64,000 nt of DNA, taken from NCBI RefSeq assembly GCF_023856365.1, contig NW_026042749.1:41202-105201 (forward strand), given 5' to 3'. The stretch is from Brienomyrus brachyistius (taxonomy: Eukaryota > Chordata > Actinopteri > Osteoglossiformes > Mormyridae). Below, piece after piece: positions 19,386 to 31,988 of this stretch. The stretch's first letter is position 1. Every line of letters begins with the position of its first letter. The notes under the pieces were generated by a model. It was not told the DNA's origin, did no database searches, and saw only the letters and a program-made list of their open reading frames with translations. A program made the translations under genes and the position numbers.

Positions 19386-21483
19386 GTGTTTAAAACAGCA
19401 ATAGAGTGCGTGTTTGTTCACGCAGTTACAATGTTTAGTTGTTATTTCTGTGGAACATCAGTGCAAACCCTTAGGGAACATGTTTTACATGTCAAACTTC
19501 ACCGTCATGAACCACGATGCGTGTTCAAGTGTGGCGCTACAGATTGCCACAATATGTTTCGTTCATATGGGGAATTTAAGGCTCATTTTTACCGTAAACA
19601 TAACACAGATTCATATATTGATACTACAAATGCCCTTACGGTGTTTACGTGTAATATGTCTATGTGCCAGCGCCAATGTCGCGATGTCAGATCACTAACA
19701 GCTCACTTAAAGGAACATATAGCCGAAGGACGTGTTGTGACATGTCCGGTGACAGGATGCGACCATACGTTCACTGTGAGATCGTCGTTTACAGCCTACA
19801 TGTCCAGGAAACACAGACAATGTTCTGTGGACAGTATAAGAGATCTTAATAAGGAGACAGTTTCTCAGTTTCTTGAAACTGAACCGTTAGTTACAGGCCC
19901 TACAGAGAGATTTAGTGAGACTGATGAAGGTGAAGTCCATCTTACAGAAAATTTCAGTGACCTTTTTCTTAGAAATATTTCTCTTTTCTACTTGAAATTA
20001 CATGGGCAGTTTCTTCTGCCAGCATCAACTATACAAAATATTATTGAAGAGATGCTAAGCATACATGAACTAGGACAGACATATACTTTGAATAAATTAA
20101 GTGCATTCCTGAAAAGTGACTTAACTGAATTAACAGATGAGGTTATTGGTAGTATATGTGATGTTGTGAAGGAATCTGACCTTTTCACCATTAGTCATGA
20201 AGGACCAATGAGAACCAATTTTTCAAGAACTAGGGCTTTTAAACAGATGTTTAGATACACAGAACCTGTAAAGTTGTACTTAGGAAGGGATGAAACAAGG
20301 TCACAGAGGTTTGCCTACTATGTTCCATTGAAAGACACTTTGAGACATTTACTGGAGTCAGACTTATGGCAGAATTGTGCTGCACAGGGTACATACGTAC
20401 CATACACTGATGTGCTTTGTGATGTCAGTGATGGTCAGGTATATAAAAACAATGAGTTCTTTTCTCAAAACCCATCATGTCTAAAACTAATTCTATATCA
20501 AGATTCTTTTGAGGCGGTGAACCCATTAGGTTCAGCAAAAAGCAGCACAAAGTAGTAGCTGTATATTTGTCTCTGGCTAATTTACCACCTCATCAAGTAC
20601 AGACCACATGTCACTTGTAATGCTGTGTCAGGAAAAAGACTTCAAACACTTTGGCCATGACAAAGTTTTCTCAAGGCTCATTGCAGACTTAAAAGACCTG
20701 GAAGACAATGGAATAACGGTGGCAGAGGAAAAAGTTAAAGGGACTGTTTTGTGCATTGCAGGGGACAATTTGGGGTCTCATAATATCGGTGGATTTACAG
20801 AAAATTTTAGTTTTTCTGAATATTTCTGCAGGTATTGCCGGACAACCCGAACAGATTTTCAAACAGATCCAAATGCATTTTACAGTCTGAGGAACAACAA
20901 AACGTTGAAGGTATAATATCTGAGTTTTAATTCATTGAATTACTTCGATGTTTGTATGCCTGGCCTGCCACCTTGTTTAGGCCATGACATTTTTGAGGGT
21001 ATCCTTTCCTATGATTTAGCCCTTTACCTGAAGTACTTCATCAAGCAAAAAAAGTGGTTCACTTATTCAATTCTGAATAGACGCATTAAGAAATTTAAGT
21101 ACAGTGGCTCTGATGTGTTGAGTAAGCCATGTGCAGTAAACTCCAATGGAGTAAAGCTTTATGGTCAGGCTGTTCAGAACTGGAATTTTCTAAGACTTCT
21201 TCCTGTGATCATGTGTGACAAGGTGAAAGAGCCCACAGATGATGATTGGCAGTTGACCCTTCAGCTAAAAGACATTGTGGAGCTGATTTGTGCACAGAAA
21301 ATTTTATTGCCAGAGGTTGCATACCTTGACGTTCTTATCCAAGAATATCTTGCTTGTAGATTTTCTTTCTTTCCAGGACATAGGTTAAAGCCTAAGCATC
21401 ACTACTTGCGACACTACCCTGCACTGATTTTAAAGTTTGGTCCTTTGATCAGGTTGTGGACAATGCGATTTGAAAGTAAATAA
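19386..21483 (+). pseudogene. C2H2-finger plus transposase-like gene, frame-broken
   Basis: The first open part (19386-20555, 389 residues) carries C2H2-type fingers near residues 18-70 and 89-145 (CYFCG...H, CxxxxC...H...H, CPVTGCDHTF). The second (20608-20916) and third (20935-21483) continue the same protein: AGDNLGSHNIGGF with a CRYC pair, then MPGLPPCLGHDIFEG, LLPVI and LIRLWTMRFESK. This order matches a large uncharacterised fish protein family that I know only as repeated, transposase-like genes. Frames shift around 20540-20610, residues are lost around 20916-20935, and the end is cut just after the MRFESK motif, where family members continue. Lack of visible introns in 2.1 kb fits a mobile origin. 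The catalytic assignment is not possible by eye. Confidence 0.65.
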
Positions 21484-21964
21484 GGCACCATGGCAACAAC
21501 AGTCAGAACAGCATCCAGTTCACAGCTAGTTTTAAAAATTGCTTTAACGCAGAGTGATTACAGGAAATAGGTGTACTGCTTAATATTAATTAAATTATTA
21601 AAATGTGCTAATAATAGACATATTTGTCAGTCAGACATTGTGCTTTTTAAAGAGCAGAAGGGATACATTAAATTACGATTATATTGTCCTTACTGTATAT
21701 ATTTTTACATTTTTCCCCTCAATGATTGTCAAGTGATCACAATTCTTACTGTGCTTTACCCCTCACTTGATAGAGATGTACCAAAACTGAACATATAACT
21801 GGATTTCACTCAGAATAACCAGGCCTTCTTTTTGGACTCTTTATCCCTTTTTATTTTATCTTCGCTTTCCTCAAGCCAGGCATTTACAGGTGAAAAACCT
21901 TAAACCACAAAACACCAACTTTCACCAATCTATCTTATGAGCAAACACAAAATTTTACTTTAAA

Positions 21965-21966
<2 letters not shown>

Positions 21967-22023
<57 letters not shown>
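21967..22023. repeat. (AT)n microsatellite
   Basis: Pure AT tract of about 55 bases in non-coding sequence that extends to 22870; I see no gene in 21500-22870. Confidence 0.95.
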
Positions 22024-22026
<3 letters not shown>

Positions 22027-22869
22027 CACACAAAATATACAATGAATGACCAATCTCAGCTTCAAATTTCCACACAATTATACATAACTTGTTCTGAATA
22101 AAATTCCTCCAAACATCAAAGTTTAAGATCAAACCACTGGGGAAACACATAAATGAGTTACTCAACGCAATAAATTGCAATGAAAAGCTAACCAATTAGA
22201 CAATCGAACAATAGGTTTAACACTTCTGCCCATATGAATTATTAAAAGGAAAGTTCACCCTTAATACTTTTTTTTTTTCTTTTTAGCAATTTAATATTTA
22301 ACTTTTAGATAAACTAAAAATAGAACCCCCCCTTTTAAACCGCATTAATGCAAACATCTGAATCAATAAAACAGCATTCCACATATTGTCATTAAGACAC
22401 TTACAGCACACCATTTATTCCTAATACAGTCAAATACCACAACTCATATAATGTTACAAGCCAGCACCAGCGCCTCAATGCCTCATTAGCGCACCCCATT
22501 AAGAAATAAACCCCACTCGCAACAGGTAGTGCTTGCTACAAATAACATTTGCAACAAAGTCCAACACGCATGGTTCATGGTCTTACCGGCTGTCCGTTCA
22601 GAGTCTACTTTTCAGTACACAATCGCAGCACAGTTCCAGAAGCACTTGGTGTAGATTTGACCCTTTGCTTGTCGCGCTACCAATGCGTTTTGCCGACTTT
22701 ATCCAAAATAAAGAGCAGGTGCGTCCGTTAATGCCTTCCCCTCGGGTGCACACAGGTGAGTAAACTTTGGTTCCGCATGACCACTTGCGTGAACGACGTA
22801 ACCACTTGCTGGAATGACGTTCATCGCAACAATGATATAAATATTTTCCCCCCTGACATATAATCAGTG

Positions 22870-23760
22870 TAAGCACACAAACACATTGGCCGGTTATCCT
22901 ATTCATTCAGTTCCACGGACAGTGACCTGTGTTACTGTGCTGTGACATCTGGTTCCTTCATTGGCTCTGTATATTTCTATAAATGACTAAATGGCTCTGT
23001 TGTAGAAATTTCCAGCCAGAGACTTGGTTCCTATATAACGAGAAGATTTTATTTTTACTCGGACTGAGAAGCTACAGAAAATCATCTCTGCATGTGATCT
23101 CCCCTTTACTGCTCAAGCAGAGCACACGCACATCAGCAAGTGTCAAGGCAGCAAGTGCATACAAACAACTTCTCAGGGCCTTCAGGAAGAGTCAGACTGC
23201 GGTGTCATTCAGAGATACCATTGTCTAAGACTTGCACTAAAACATTCTATGCACTTGGGCATATTTAAACAAAGTAGTATGGTACCTATGTCAGAATCCA
23301 TCCCTGCCTTGTCCTGTTCACATGTCACTGGCCATCCTATTCTCTCCTCTGTCTTGTACCCCTTAGCCCATAGTGTGTTTGCCTGCTCATCGGGCCACCA
23401 TGTGGCTTAACGGGCCAAGTGGTTGGCCACCGTGCCTGACTCCCCTTTTGATTGTGGGTTTTGAGGATATCAGTGGGTCTGTGTTTTCATGATTGTCCCC
23501 CAGGCCACCATGCAGCTCAGCCCTTGATTCCAACTACAGTAGCAATCAGGTGGTTCTCGGTCTACTAGGACTGTATAACAGGATTCTTCACCCATTCTAT
23601 CTTTACTCCTTCAGCCGCATACATGAGTCAGACCTATAGGTTATTCAAATTCCGTCCTGCCAAATTTACTGGACAGGAAGTGGACACTGCAAATGAATGT
23701 GTGAATACGCCAATACCTACATCTTTACAAGTTACATTAAGGGGTTTGGTACAGTAAATG
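22870..23760 (-). repeat. Dispersed long repeat, copy A (inverted)
   Basis: The reverse complement matches parts of 26230-26620 and 44765-45380, including TGTAGAAATTTCCAGCCAGA and GCACACGCACATCAGCAAGT. It is about 0.9 kb with many substitutions. No coding frame is convincing. It may be LTR or untranslated parts of a retroelement, since copy C lies between gag-like and integrase-like pieces. Confidence 0.7.
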
Positions 23761-24439
23761 GCTGTGAGGTGGGATTTCTTCTTGATGTCTGTTTGTAGCC
23801 CGTCCACCAGCAGCTGCTGCTGTATTTATCACACCAAGCAGGGAAAGTATATTGCTAAATTTTCCTTAGTTCAATTACGCTTGATTAAGCTAATTAAGCC
23901 GGCTATGTTATTTACATTCAGAAGGATGCCGCCATATTGGGTTATACACAGATGCCACGATAGCTCACACTCACATTCCCTCTTCATTATTTTTCTAAAC
24001 ACACTCTATCCTGCCTTGTCACCTGCAACAAGATCTCACTCCCTGTAGCAATAAAAGTCTTTCTTATGATTGAGCAGATTTCTGCTTCTCTCCTAACCAT
24101 GGGCATCCAAAGTAAGATGAAGCAAAATGTTAGGAAATTTGATAACACATGGTTACTCTTTTGGTAACAGTGACTTTGGTTTTATTTTGATAGATGTAAA
24201 CTACATAATATGGTCTTAACCTTGTTTTCTGTCCTAAAAGCAAACTTTTATGTTACAGGAGAAAAGTGCACAGCTGCTTGGATCAACCCCAGCTAATCAG
24301 CGCATATGGGAATCTTTTCAAAATACCATGTGAGTCTTATGCAATTTACCCAATTAATATAAGCTCTTTAGATGACGCTTAAATAATCAATTCCCATCAA
24401 CTTAGTGTCAAAACACAAACTCAGTGGCAAAAAAGTGAA

Positions 24440-25215
24440 GGGCAACAGACTAAGTTGTGAAAATGAAATCTGCATGTGATGAAAGGGCATGTGACTGTAT
24501 CGCGATGATTATAATCATCAGATCAAACGGACCACGGAGTTGGCGGTATGGTCACACTGCTGGTCCCATGTCAGTAGGGTATAGCACACCCCTGGGCCCG
24601 GATACTACTAGGATGTCACTGGTGTACCACTGTGCCGTCAGAGTGTGGTGTGTCACTCCACAGCATTGGCAGGATTGCTCCTCTCCCTGCAGCGCCACCA
24701 TACGCACATGACGGTCATCTGTGGTACTGCAGAACTGAGATGTATCGCTGAACATGGTAGGACGCCAGTCGTCATCAGTCCATCAGTCCATGCCTCCCAG
24801 TGACTACACCACTCCAAACGCAACCGTTTCTGTGCTATTGTGAACGGCAGCCTATGCATGGGACGGTGAACCCGTAGTCCAGCTGATGCCAGTCATCGCG
24901 ACACGATGATATAGGGTGTTGTAGAGAGTCCAGTAGCTGTGTCCATATATCAGGCGCAGGTGTCATGGGGATCTGTGATGCTTGGAGCACAATCCGACGA
25001 TCCTTCCTTGGCGTGGTCTGTCTTGGATGACCAGAAACTTCACGACGTGTGTGGATGCCTCACGTGCCCATTGGTTTCAATATCAGGCCACTGTGATATC
25101 CGCATGGCCCACATGCAATTGCAGCACATGACCACCTGGCTTCATGTAAACCCGCAATGCAACCCTATCAAACTCCGTCAAGTGCCGTTAACACTGTCTA
25201 ATGTGACTACGAGGC
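24440..25215 (-). pseudogene. Tc1/mariner transposase fossil
   Basis: Minus-strand frames at 24552-24859 give consecutive blocks of a Tc1-type transposase: RLPFTIAQKRLRLEWC, then HWEAWTDDDW and MFSDTSQF (the first catalytic Asp region), then VRMVALQGE. Continuity needs several frame changes. The regions toward 25215 and 24440 look like more of the same element but are weaker. It is not functional. Confidence 0.65.
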
Positions 25216-26229
25216 ATCCTGTGTCTGGTGATTAAACATGCCAACTCCTTGCAATTTGAATCATTTACATATCCATCACTGGTCTGCACATGTACCAGAT
25301 TACATCTTTAATCGGATAGTTACTTCTGGGTTCTCAACTTTTTTTTTCATAATACCCCTTAAGTGTATATGCCCTTCACTGATGAGAAATTCATCAACAT
25401 CTAAGTCCTACATTCATGTACAATGCATATTAAATGAATATTTTGTCACTATTAGTTTTGATGTATCATTCTTTGAATGCACTCAATTGAATCATGGACA
25501 GTGGTTCCACATGGAAAAAAATGAATATTCCGAAAAGGAAAAATCCTTCTTCGGTTGATACATTCACTTTGTGTTCTGAGAATTTTTCCCTTGAGTGCCT
25601 TGTACAGTATGTCTAGTGTGTTTTTGGTGTGAATGTGGCCATAATCATACAAGGAAAAAACCACTGACTTGTAGTGAACATGTAAAACCGCAACATGCAG
25701 TGTCATACGTAACTGAAATAAGAAATGCTGGATTGCCTGAGTTGCATGCGTGCATGTTTTTTAATATGGGCAACATGGTTCCCTGAGATGCCTCAGTGTT
25801 GCTCACCGCCATCTCTAACACACAACCTCACAAACCATCTTAAAACTACTGAAAGAAATAATTGGCTACACTGCAGCTCCACTGTTTTGTTTGGCACCCC
25901 TGCATGTCCTGCATTGTGTGGGGAAAAAAGCTGAAGGCTGAGGAATGTTACATAACACAGCTAGAATGTAAAAACTCTCTCTGGTGTAATTCACTGCGTA
26001 AAACCAATGGTCCTAAGTGTGGTGTCTTCTTCATAACACTCCCTGATGTTTGTGTCCGTGACCATGAGATAGGGTGGCTGCTTTTCTTCCTTGCTTTCCT
26101 TGTATTCCTACGTTTCCTCCCCAGCCTTGGTTGGTAGGTCAGGCAGCATCACCTTGTTTTAATAGACCCAGGTGCAATTTATCTTGAAATTAGACTCAAG
26201 TGCAGAAAATGTTCTATCAGAAGTCTTTG

Positions 26230-27010
26230 ACAATCTCTGAATTACACAGAAATCTGACTTCTTCTGAAGCTGTGAAATTGTTCATCTGTATTTGCTGCAT
26301 TGGTACTTGTTGATGTGCGTGTGCCCTGCTTAAGGAGTAAAGGGGAGATGACATGCAGAGCTAGTTTTCTGTAGTTTATTTTCTTTGTCTGAATAATAAT
26401 ATTCTCTTCATATAGGAACCCAGTCTCTGGCTGGAAATTTCTACAATAGAGCCATTTAGTTATTTCTAGAAAAATATTTAGAGCCAATGACCTGATGTCA
26501 TAGTAACACAGGTCACTGTCCGTGGTGCTGAATTCTCTACTTGATGGGCTGGTGCTGAATGAATAGGCCAGGTGTCTGTGTGCTTCCACTGACTGGCACC
26601 CAGACATATAATGACTTTTAACAATGAAGGGGGAAAAGTCCAGACAGGAAATTAGTCAACAGTAATTAGTAATCAAATATAGTTCTCATTTATCATTATG
26701 TAAATTTCAAAAACCTTTTCTGACTATTAATCTGCACGTTGCAATAATTTAATATTAACTAACTTGCTGTAACGTAAAGTGAAAAACAAGTTTTAAAACT
26801 AGCTGTGAAATTTTTGATGCTGTTGACCTGAATGTTGTTGCCAGAGCCTTAGGATACGTCTCTACACATAAGTGAGGGGATGGATGCACTATTCTATGGA
26901 GGCTTCTGAAGAGAATTATTATCCCAAATTTAAATTGAGAGAGATGATTAATTCCTTTTTAATGCAGTCTGCCTTAAGAGCCCCTGTTCTGCCGTTGATC
27001 TTTTGCATGG
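26230..27010 (+). repeat. Dispersed long repeat, copy B
   Basis: Matches 46383-47050 over most of its length (for example AGTCAACAGTAATTAGTAAT and GTGAGGGGATGGATGCACTA) and, inverted, 22915-23230. Copy C continues after CTGTTCTGCCGTTGATC into integrase-like coding; copy B diverges exactly there. Confidence 0.75.
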
Positions 27011-28450
27011 ATGCTATCATGTATTAGTTTACTCTATGAAATTTAGTTTGAATTTTGATCACATGTCAAACTAAAGCATTTTGGACTGGATTCCTGAGTT
27101 CTTTTTAACGCTGTTAAGTTACATTTTTATTTCAGCATAATTACAAGTTCCCGCAGGGAAGAAATAAGTCAGTTACTTAATAAATGACTATAAAGTAGTT
27201 GCTGCAGTATATATTCCATAAATTTACTGAACTGGAGTTTTATGCATCCTTACAAAGTAATAACTGTATGTGTTCTTTAAGTATGAAAGAGTTTAGGACA
27301 TTGTCACCTGCAGTGGACGGCCACGTGTCCCCATAATTATAACTTTAGATTATATTTCTGCATGACTGAGTATTCACTGAGTACCTGGTAGTGTTGGATG
27401 ATATTTACGTCTCATATTTACCATTTATGTCAGTCTTCAAAGTGTGTGGATTATTAAGGTTGGTCTTGGTTGTTTTCTTCCCTGGAGAAACAGAAGTTTA
27501 ATGCCATGATGCCACAGCAGCTCGCCGTTCCTGTCAGTACGGTGGAGGTAAGAGTTTGAAACATTCATCAGCCTGTCAGCTACGCATCTCGCCTGGACAT
27601 GGGACTCAGCTTTTATTCTTCCATAATACCGCTTAAGTACCTCACTCTACTCAATCTCAGTACTGTTTAAGGGTAAATAACTTTTGTCACTGACTGCCAG
27701 AGATTATGGCAATTAAATGGAAAATATGAAGCAGACATATGAAATACAGTGGGCTGTTTGCAGTAAGTTGGGCTTAGGGTTAGTAATGGGGCTTTTTCCA
27801 CTGACTTCTGCTTCTGTGCCCTTTCTTCACACTGCTGTTCAACTGTCCTCTTTATAGGAGGGAGGAGCAGCGCAAATGCAGCCGACAGATATAAAGCCAT
27901 GTGCTGGCAGCAGACGCTTCGCACCCCTTAATAGCATATCTGTTGCTGGTAAGACTGTCTGTGCTGCCGGTCATCTCAGTAACCAGGTGAAACTCCCCAG
28001 GCAAGATCAGGACAATGTTGTGTTGAGTTTCAGTGAGTTTCCTGTGTGTAAAGCCAGTTTTGGGGTCAATGTGGAGCCTGGTCCAGTCATGAGCTGGGGA
28101 GACGTGACCAAGGCTGCACTGTTACTCTTGTGTGTCTTTTCATTCAAAACTCTTTTTTTTTTTATTTCCCCATAGTGTCCATCATCTTGAGCAGCACCGG
28201 CTGTCATTTAGCACAAAAGATGCCTGTTCAGTTTTCCATCTGAACAAGGGCCCTCTGGACCCAGGTGTGCACTACATGAGCACTTTGTTCCTGACTCCTT
28301 ATCAGCGTTTACATTTACACTCTCAGCCAGTCTTTAATCTGCAAAGTTACGCTTGGTGAGATTTATACAGACACGAGTAAAGAGGATTTTTTCACTTTTC
28401 CCAAATTCCCTCTAAGTCTGTATTTTCACCTCTTGAATGCTGGGATTTGT
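27011..28450. other. No gene recognised
   Basis: Mostly non-coding. Two short stretches end in consensus donors (for example ACGGTGGAG|GTAAGA near 27547) but I cannot connect them to a gene. Confidence 0.4.
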
Positions 28451-28650
28451 AGGCCCAGCTCTTCACCATGTATAACAACATCACCCTCAACGCTAGAGAA
28501 ACCAAGGAGCTGATCCTGGACTTTCGCAAACGGATGACTCCCCAAAGTCCTATCTACATCGCAGAGGATGCTGTAGAGGCTTCAACAGCTTCCAGTTCCT
28601 CGGGCACACAGCTTCTGGTGGTCAAAGGCATCGTCTTCAGGTGCTGCCTC
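28450..28650 (+). mobile_element. LINE reverse transcriptase fragment
   Basis: Translation contains NARETKELILDFRKR followed by a short strand-like segment, the conserved stretch just past the catalytic motifs of fish LINE reverse transcriptases (usually NxxKTKELIVDFRK). Flanks have no further RT blocks. It is a truncated fossil. Confidence 0.6.
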
Positions 28651-29224
28651 AGAAAAGCAAGCAGCACCTTGAGAGACTCTAGCCACCCAGCACTGTCACT
28701 TTTCACCTTCCATCCATCCATCTGCACAAGCATTTCCAGATTTAGAGACAAGTTTCCTCCCCATTGCTGTTAACCAGCCAGTGACGCTGACATTTCCTCA
28801 CACTGCCACTGTTACCTCATTCTGTACTGTTACTGTGTCTGTCTATGCTGGTGCCATTACTTTAATTTTATTTATATAGTATTATCACTGGTTATACTGT
28901 TGAGGTGCAACTACAGACAATTTTTCTTTGAATTAATCTAGCGACTATTTTCCCAAGCTGTTGATTCATCAAAACTATTATTTTTCCTCCAGAAAATCAG
29001 ATTGACCGTTTAAGTTAATATTATTTTAAGAACAACACAAACTACGTCATTGCGGGGTTTTAGATAATGGACACTATACAGATATTTTTTTCGCCCACCA
29101 TTCAATAAGCAGATAAGTAACTTGTCTAAAATATTTAGATTTGTATTGTGATCCCCAAAAGTTAGTAATCTGTATAAAATCAGTGTATCTTTGTTTTTTA
29201 AATTTGATTCTGTAAATCAATGTA

Positions 29225-30393
29225 CACTGAACAAAAATATAAACGCAACACTTTTGTTTTTGCTCCCATTTTTCATGAGATGGACTTAAAGATCTACAAT
29301 TCATTCCAGATACACAATATTACCATTTCTCTCAAACATTTCTCACAAATCAGTCTAAATGTGTGATAGTGAGCACTTCTGCTTTGCTGAGATAATCCAT
29401 CCCACCTCACAGGTGTGCCACATCAAGATGCTGATCTGACATCATGGGTAGTGCACAGGTGTACCTTATACTGCCCACAATAAAAGGCCACCCTGGAATG
29501 TGCAGTTTTGTCTCACAGCAAAATGCCACAGATGCCACAAGCATTGAGGGAGCGTGCAATTGGCATGCTGACAGCAGGAATGTCAACCAGATCTGTTGCT
29601 CGTGCATTGAATGTTCATTTCTCAACCATAAGCCGTCTCCAAAGGCGTTTCAGAGAATATGGCAGTACATCCAACCGGCCTCACAACCGCAGACCACGTG
29701 TAACCACACCAGCCCAGGACCTCCACATCCAGCAGGTTCACCTCCAAGATCGTCTGAGACCAGCCACTCAGACAGATAATGCACGGCCCCATGTTGCAAG
29801 GATCTGTACACAGTTCTTGGAAGCTGAAAATGTCCCAGTTCTTGCATGGCCAGCATACTCACCGGACATGTCACCCGTTGAGCATGTTTGGGATGTGCTT
29901 GACCGGCGTATACGACAGCGTGTACCAGTTCCCACTAATATCCAACAACTTCGCACAGCCATTGAAGAGGAGTGGACCAACATTCCACAGGCCACAATTG
30001 ACAATCTGATAAACTCTATGCGAAGAAGATGTGTTGCATTGCATGAGGCAAATGGTGGTCACACCAGATACTGACCGGTTCTGAGTCCCCAGACCCCCAA
30101 TAAAGCAAAAAACTGCACATTCCAGGGTGGCCTTTTATTGTGGGCAGTATAAGGTACACCTGTGCACTACCCATGATGTCAGATCAGCATCTTGATGTGG
30201 CACACCTGTGAGGTGGGATGGATTATCTCAGCAAAGCAGAAGTGCTCACTATCACACATTTAGACTGATTTGTGAGAAATGTTTGAGAGAAATGGTAATA
30301 TTGTGTATCTGGAATGAATTGTAGGTCTTTAAGTCCATCTCATGAAAAATGGGAGCAGAAACAAGAGTGTTGCGTTTATATTTTTGTTCAGTA
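29225..30393 (+). mobile_element. Complete Tc1-like element, internally deleted
   Basis: Terminal inverted repeats of about 285 bases (29225-29509 and 30107-30393) start CACTGAACAAAAATATAAAC and its mirror; TA dinucleotides flank both ends (29223-29224, 30394-30395), as expected of Tc1 target duplication. Length is 1169 bases against roughly 1.6 kb for autonomous relatives. Confidence 0.93.
29508..30074 (+). CDS. Tc1 transposase with in-frame internal deletion
   Basis: The frame encodes 188 residues, against about 340 in the family. The N-terminal paired-like DNA-binding part is present (helix-turn-helix around RSVARALNVHFSTISRLQRR, residues 28-47). Then, near residues 88-89, sequence jumps to DNARPHVARICTQF, with the second catalytic Asp, and SPDMSPVEHVWD, with the third catalytic acid; it ends HEANGGHTRY as full-length relatives do. 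The stretch containing the first catalytic Asp is gone, so it cannot cut DNA, but the reading frame survives across the deletion. A DNA-binding, dominant-negative product is conceivable, not shown. Confidence 0.85.
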   Translation: MSHSKMPQMPQALRERAIGMLTAGMSTRSVARALNVHFSTISRLQRRFREYGSTSNRPHNRRPRVTTPAQDLHIQQVHLQDRLRPATQTDNARPHVARICTQFLEAENVPVLAWPAYSPDMSPVEHVWDVLDRRIRQRVPVPTNIQQLRTAIEEEWTNIPQATIDNLINSMRRRCVALHEANGGHTRY

Positions 30394-31522
30394 TAGAATA
30401 AGCCCAGATTTTAACCTAAAAATTTTCCTCAAATGTTTATAAGTACAACCTCTAAAGATAGGCCTACACCCGTTTTGGCATTGTCTCCGGATCCCATGAC
30501 AAATAATGCCTTCAGTACATCCTCCTCAACCCACACTGAAAGCAGAAGTGCTATGGGCTTTGCAAACGGTTTGCCGACATCACTCCTATACGTCCAATGA
30601 TGACATTCACACCGTCTCCAGGGTGATGTTCCCTGACTCGCAGGGTCACTTGTGGTAAAGATAAAACCGCTTTTCTTGCGCGATTTGGACTCGCTCCATA
30701 TATTAAAAGGGAGGTCATGTTTGACGTAAGTATGAACAGGACCATCAAAAGAAAACAACTGGATGTGCATGTCAGGTATTGGGTGAATTATGAGAATGGC
30801 TCTCGAGTGCAGTCCTGGTTCTGGGATCACAGTACATGAGCCACTCCACCGCTGAAGACTTACTGGAGAAGTTTAAGGTAAGCCATTCAATAACATTTAA
30901 ACTCATTAACGAACCCATGATTTTTAAATATCCATGGTTTATCTTTACATGTGTTTAAATGGGAGAACCATATTTATTGGTAAGCATATTTTAAAGATTT
31001 TATTGCTGCTTCATGGCTTTTGCTGCAAAAAAAATAGTTCATTGAGGAAATAGAATGTTTAAGTGTTGTGTAGCAACATGTACAGCTGTTGTACAGGCAA
31101 AAACTCTGGCTCAGTCCAAAGGAGGTGGATATAGGAATGGCTGTCATCAAGGTGGGACTTCTGTGAATTCACTGGTATCTTTACATACAAATGTATCAAA
31201 CAATTGTGAAGTAAAAAATATGTGAATAACATGGAGTTTGAATGGAGTTTGAGCTGGTTTGATATGTACAGCTGAGGTAGTGTTAACCTTGGGCTGAGTG
31301 TGCAGAAAGATTCTGGAAATTTGACAAACCATCTTTTTGTCAGAGACAGTTAGGAGCCAAAGGCAGTGGAAGTGACCTTGGTGTCCTTCAGATTAAAAAA
31401 AATTGCCAGATTGTGCTCTCAAAAATGTGCAAAAAGGCCTTGGATAAATGCCCTCTGAAGTACTCGATTGTACATGAGATGACGTGCTTGGACCCAAACA
31501 AAATGCACACCAGCCAGATAAC

Positions 31523-31812
31523 TGTCATGCCCCGGCTCGTCCGCTCCTCGTGTGTGCCACGCCCCCTAATTACCCCACGTGTGATTTCCTGATCCTGCCA
31601 GTCGTGTCTTGTTTCCTGCTGCCTTGTTCTGTGTATTTAAGTCCTGGTCTCCCCAGTTTGCTTTGTCTGTCATTAATGTCTGATGTTCGTAAGCGTGAGC
31701 TGTTTCCCGGTCCCTGTCCTCGTATTAAACTCCCGTTTGCCCCCGTATTCCTGCTTCCTGCTTGCCTGCTTGCCCGCACGATCGCCGCTTCACCCCGTAC
31801 CCGATCGTGACA
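31523..31812 (+). repeat. 5' LTR
   Basis: Contains a TATTTAAG TATA-like word near 31635 and ATTAAACTCCCG (ATTAAA polyadenylation-type word) near 31726. It differs from the 3' LTR by a handful of single-base indels, mostly in C-runs. Confidence 0.93.
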
Positions 31813-31988
31813 GAATGACAGACCACAAAAGGAAAGGCCCCCGGAGAAGGAGGAGAGGACCGGAGGAGACGATCCGCCTGGGAGCCTGTTCGCTCTCCCG
31901 GCTATGGATCACTTCGGAGGAGAATGAGAGGGAAGTACCCCCGCTCTACCTCCAGCCCGGAAGCTGACCACACACTACCCCCGATCCC

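Noticed and set aside
22533..22906. Short frames on both strands near 22.5-22.9 kb
   Set aside because: No family resemblance and no splice context.
27510..27550. A host exon ending in GTAAGA
   Set aside because: The 16-residue reading cannot be linked to any gene and has no clear acceptor.
29650..30062. Minus-strand frames within the Tc1 element
   Set aside because: They overlap the recognisable transposase on the plus strand.
30429..30830. Minus-strand 133-residue frame
   Set aside because: The plus strand holds recognisable hAT-like family blocks here; the minus frame is a shadow.
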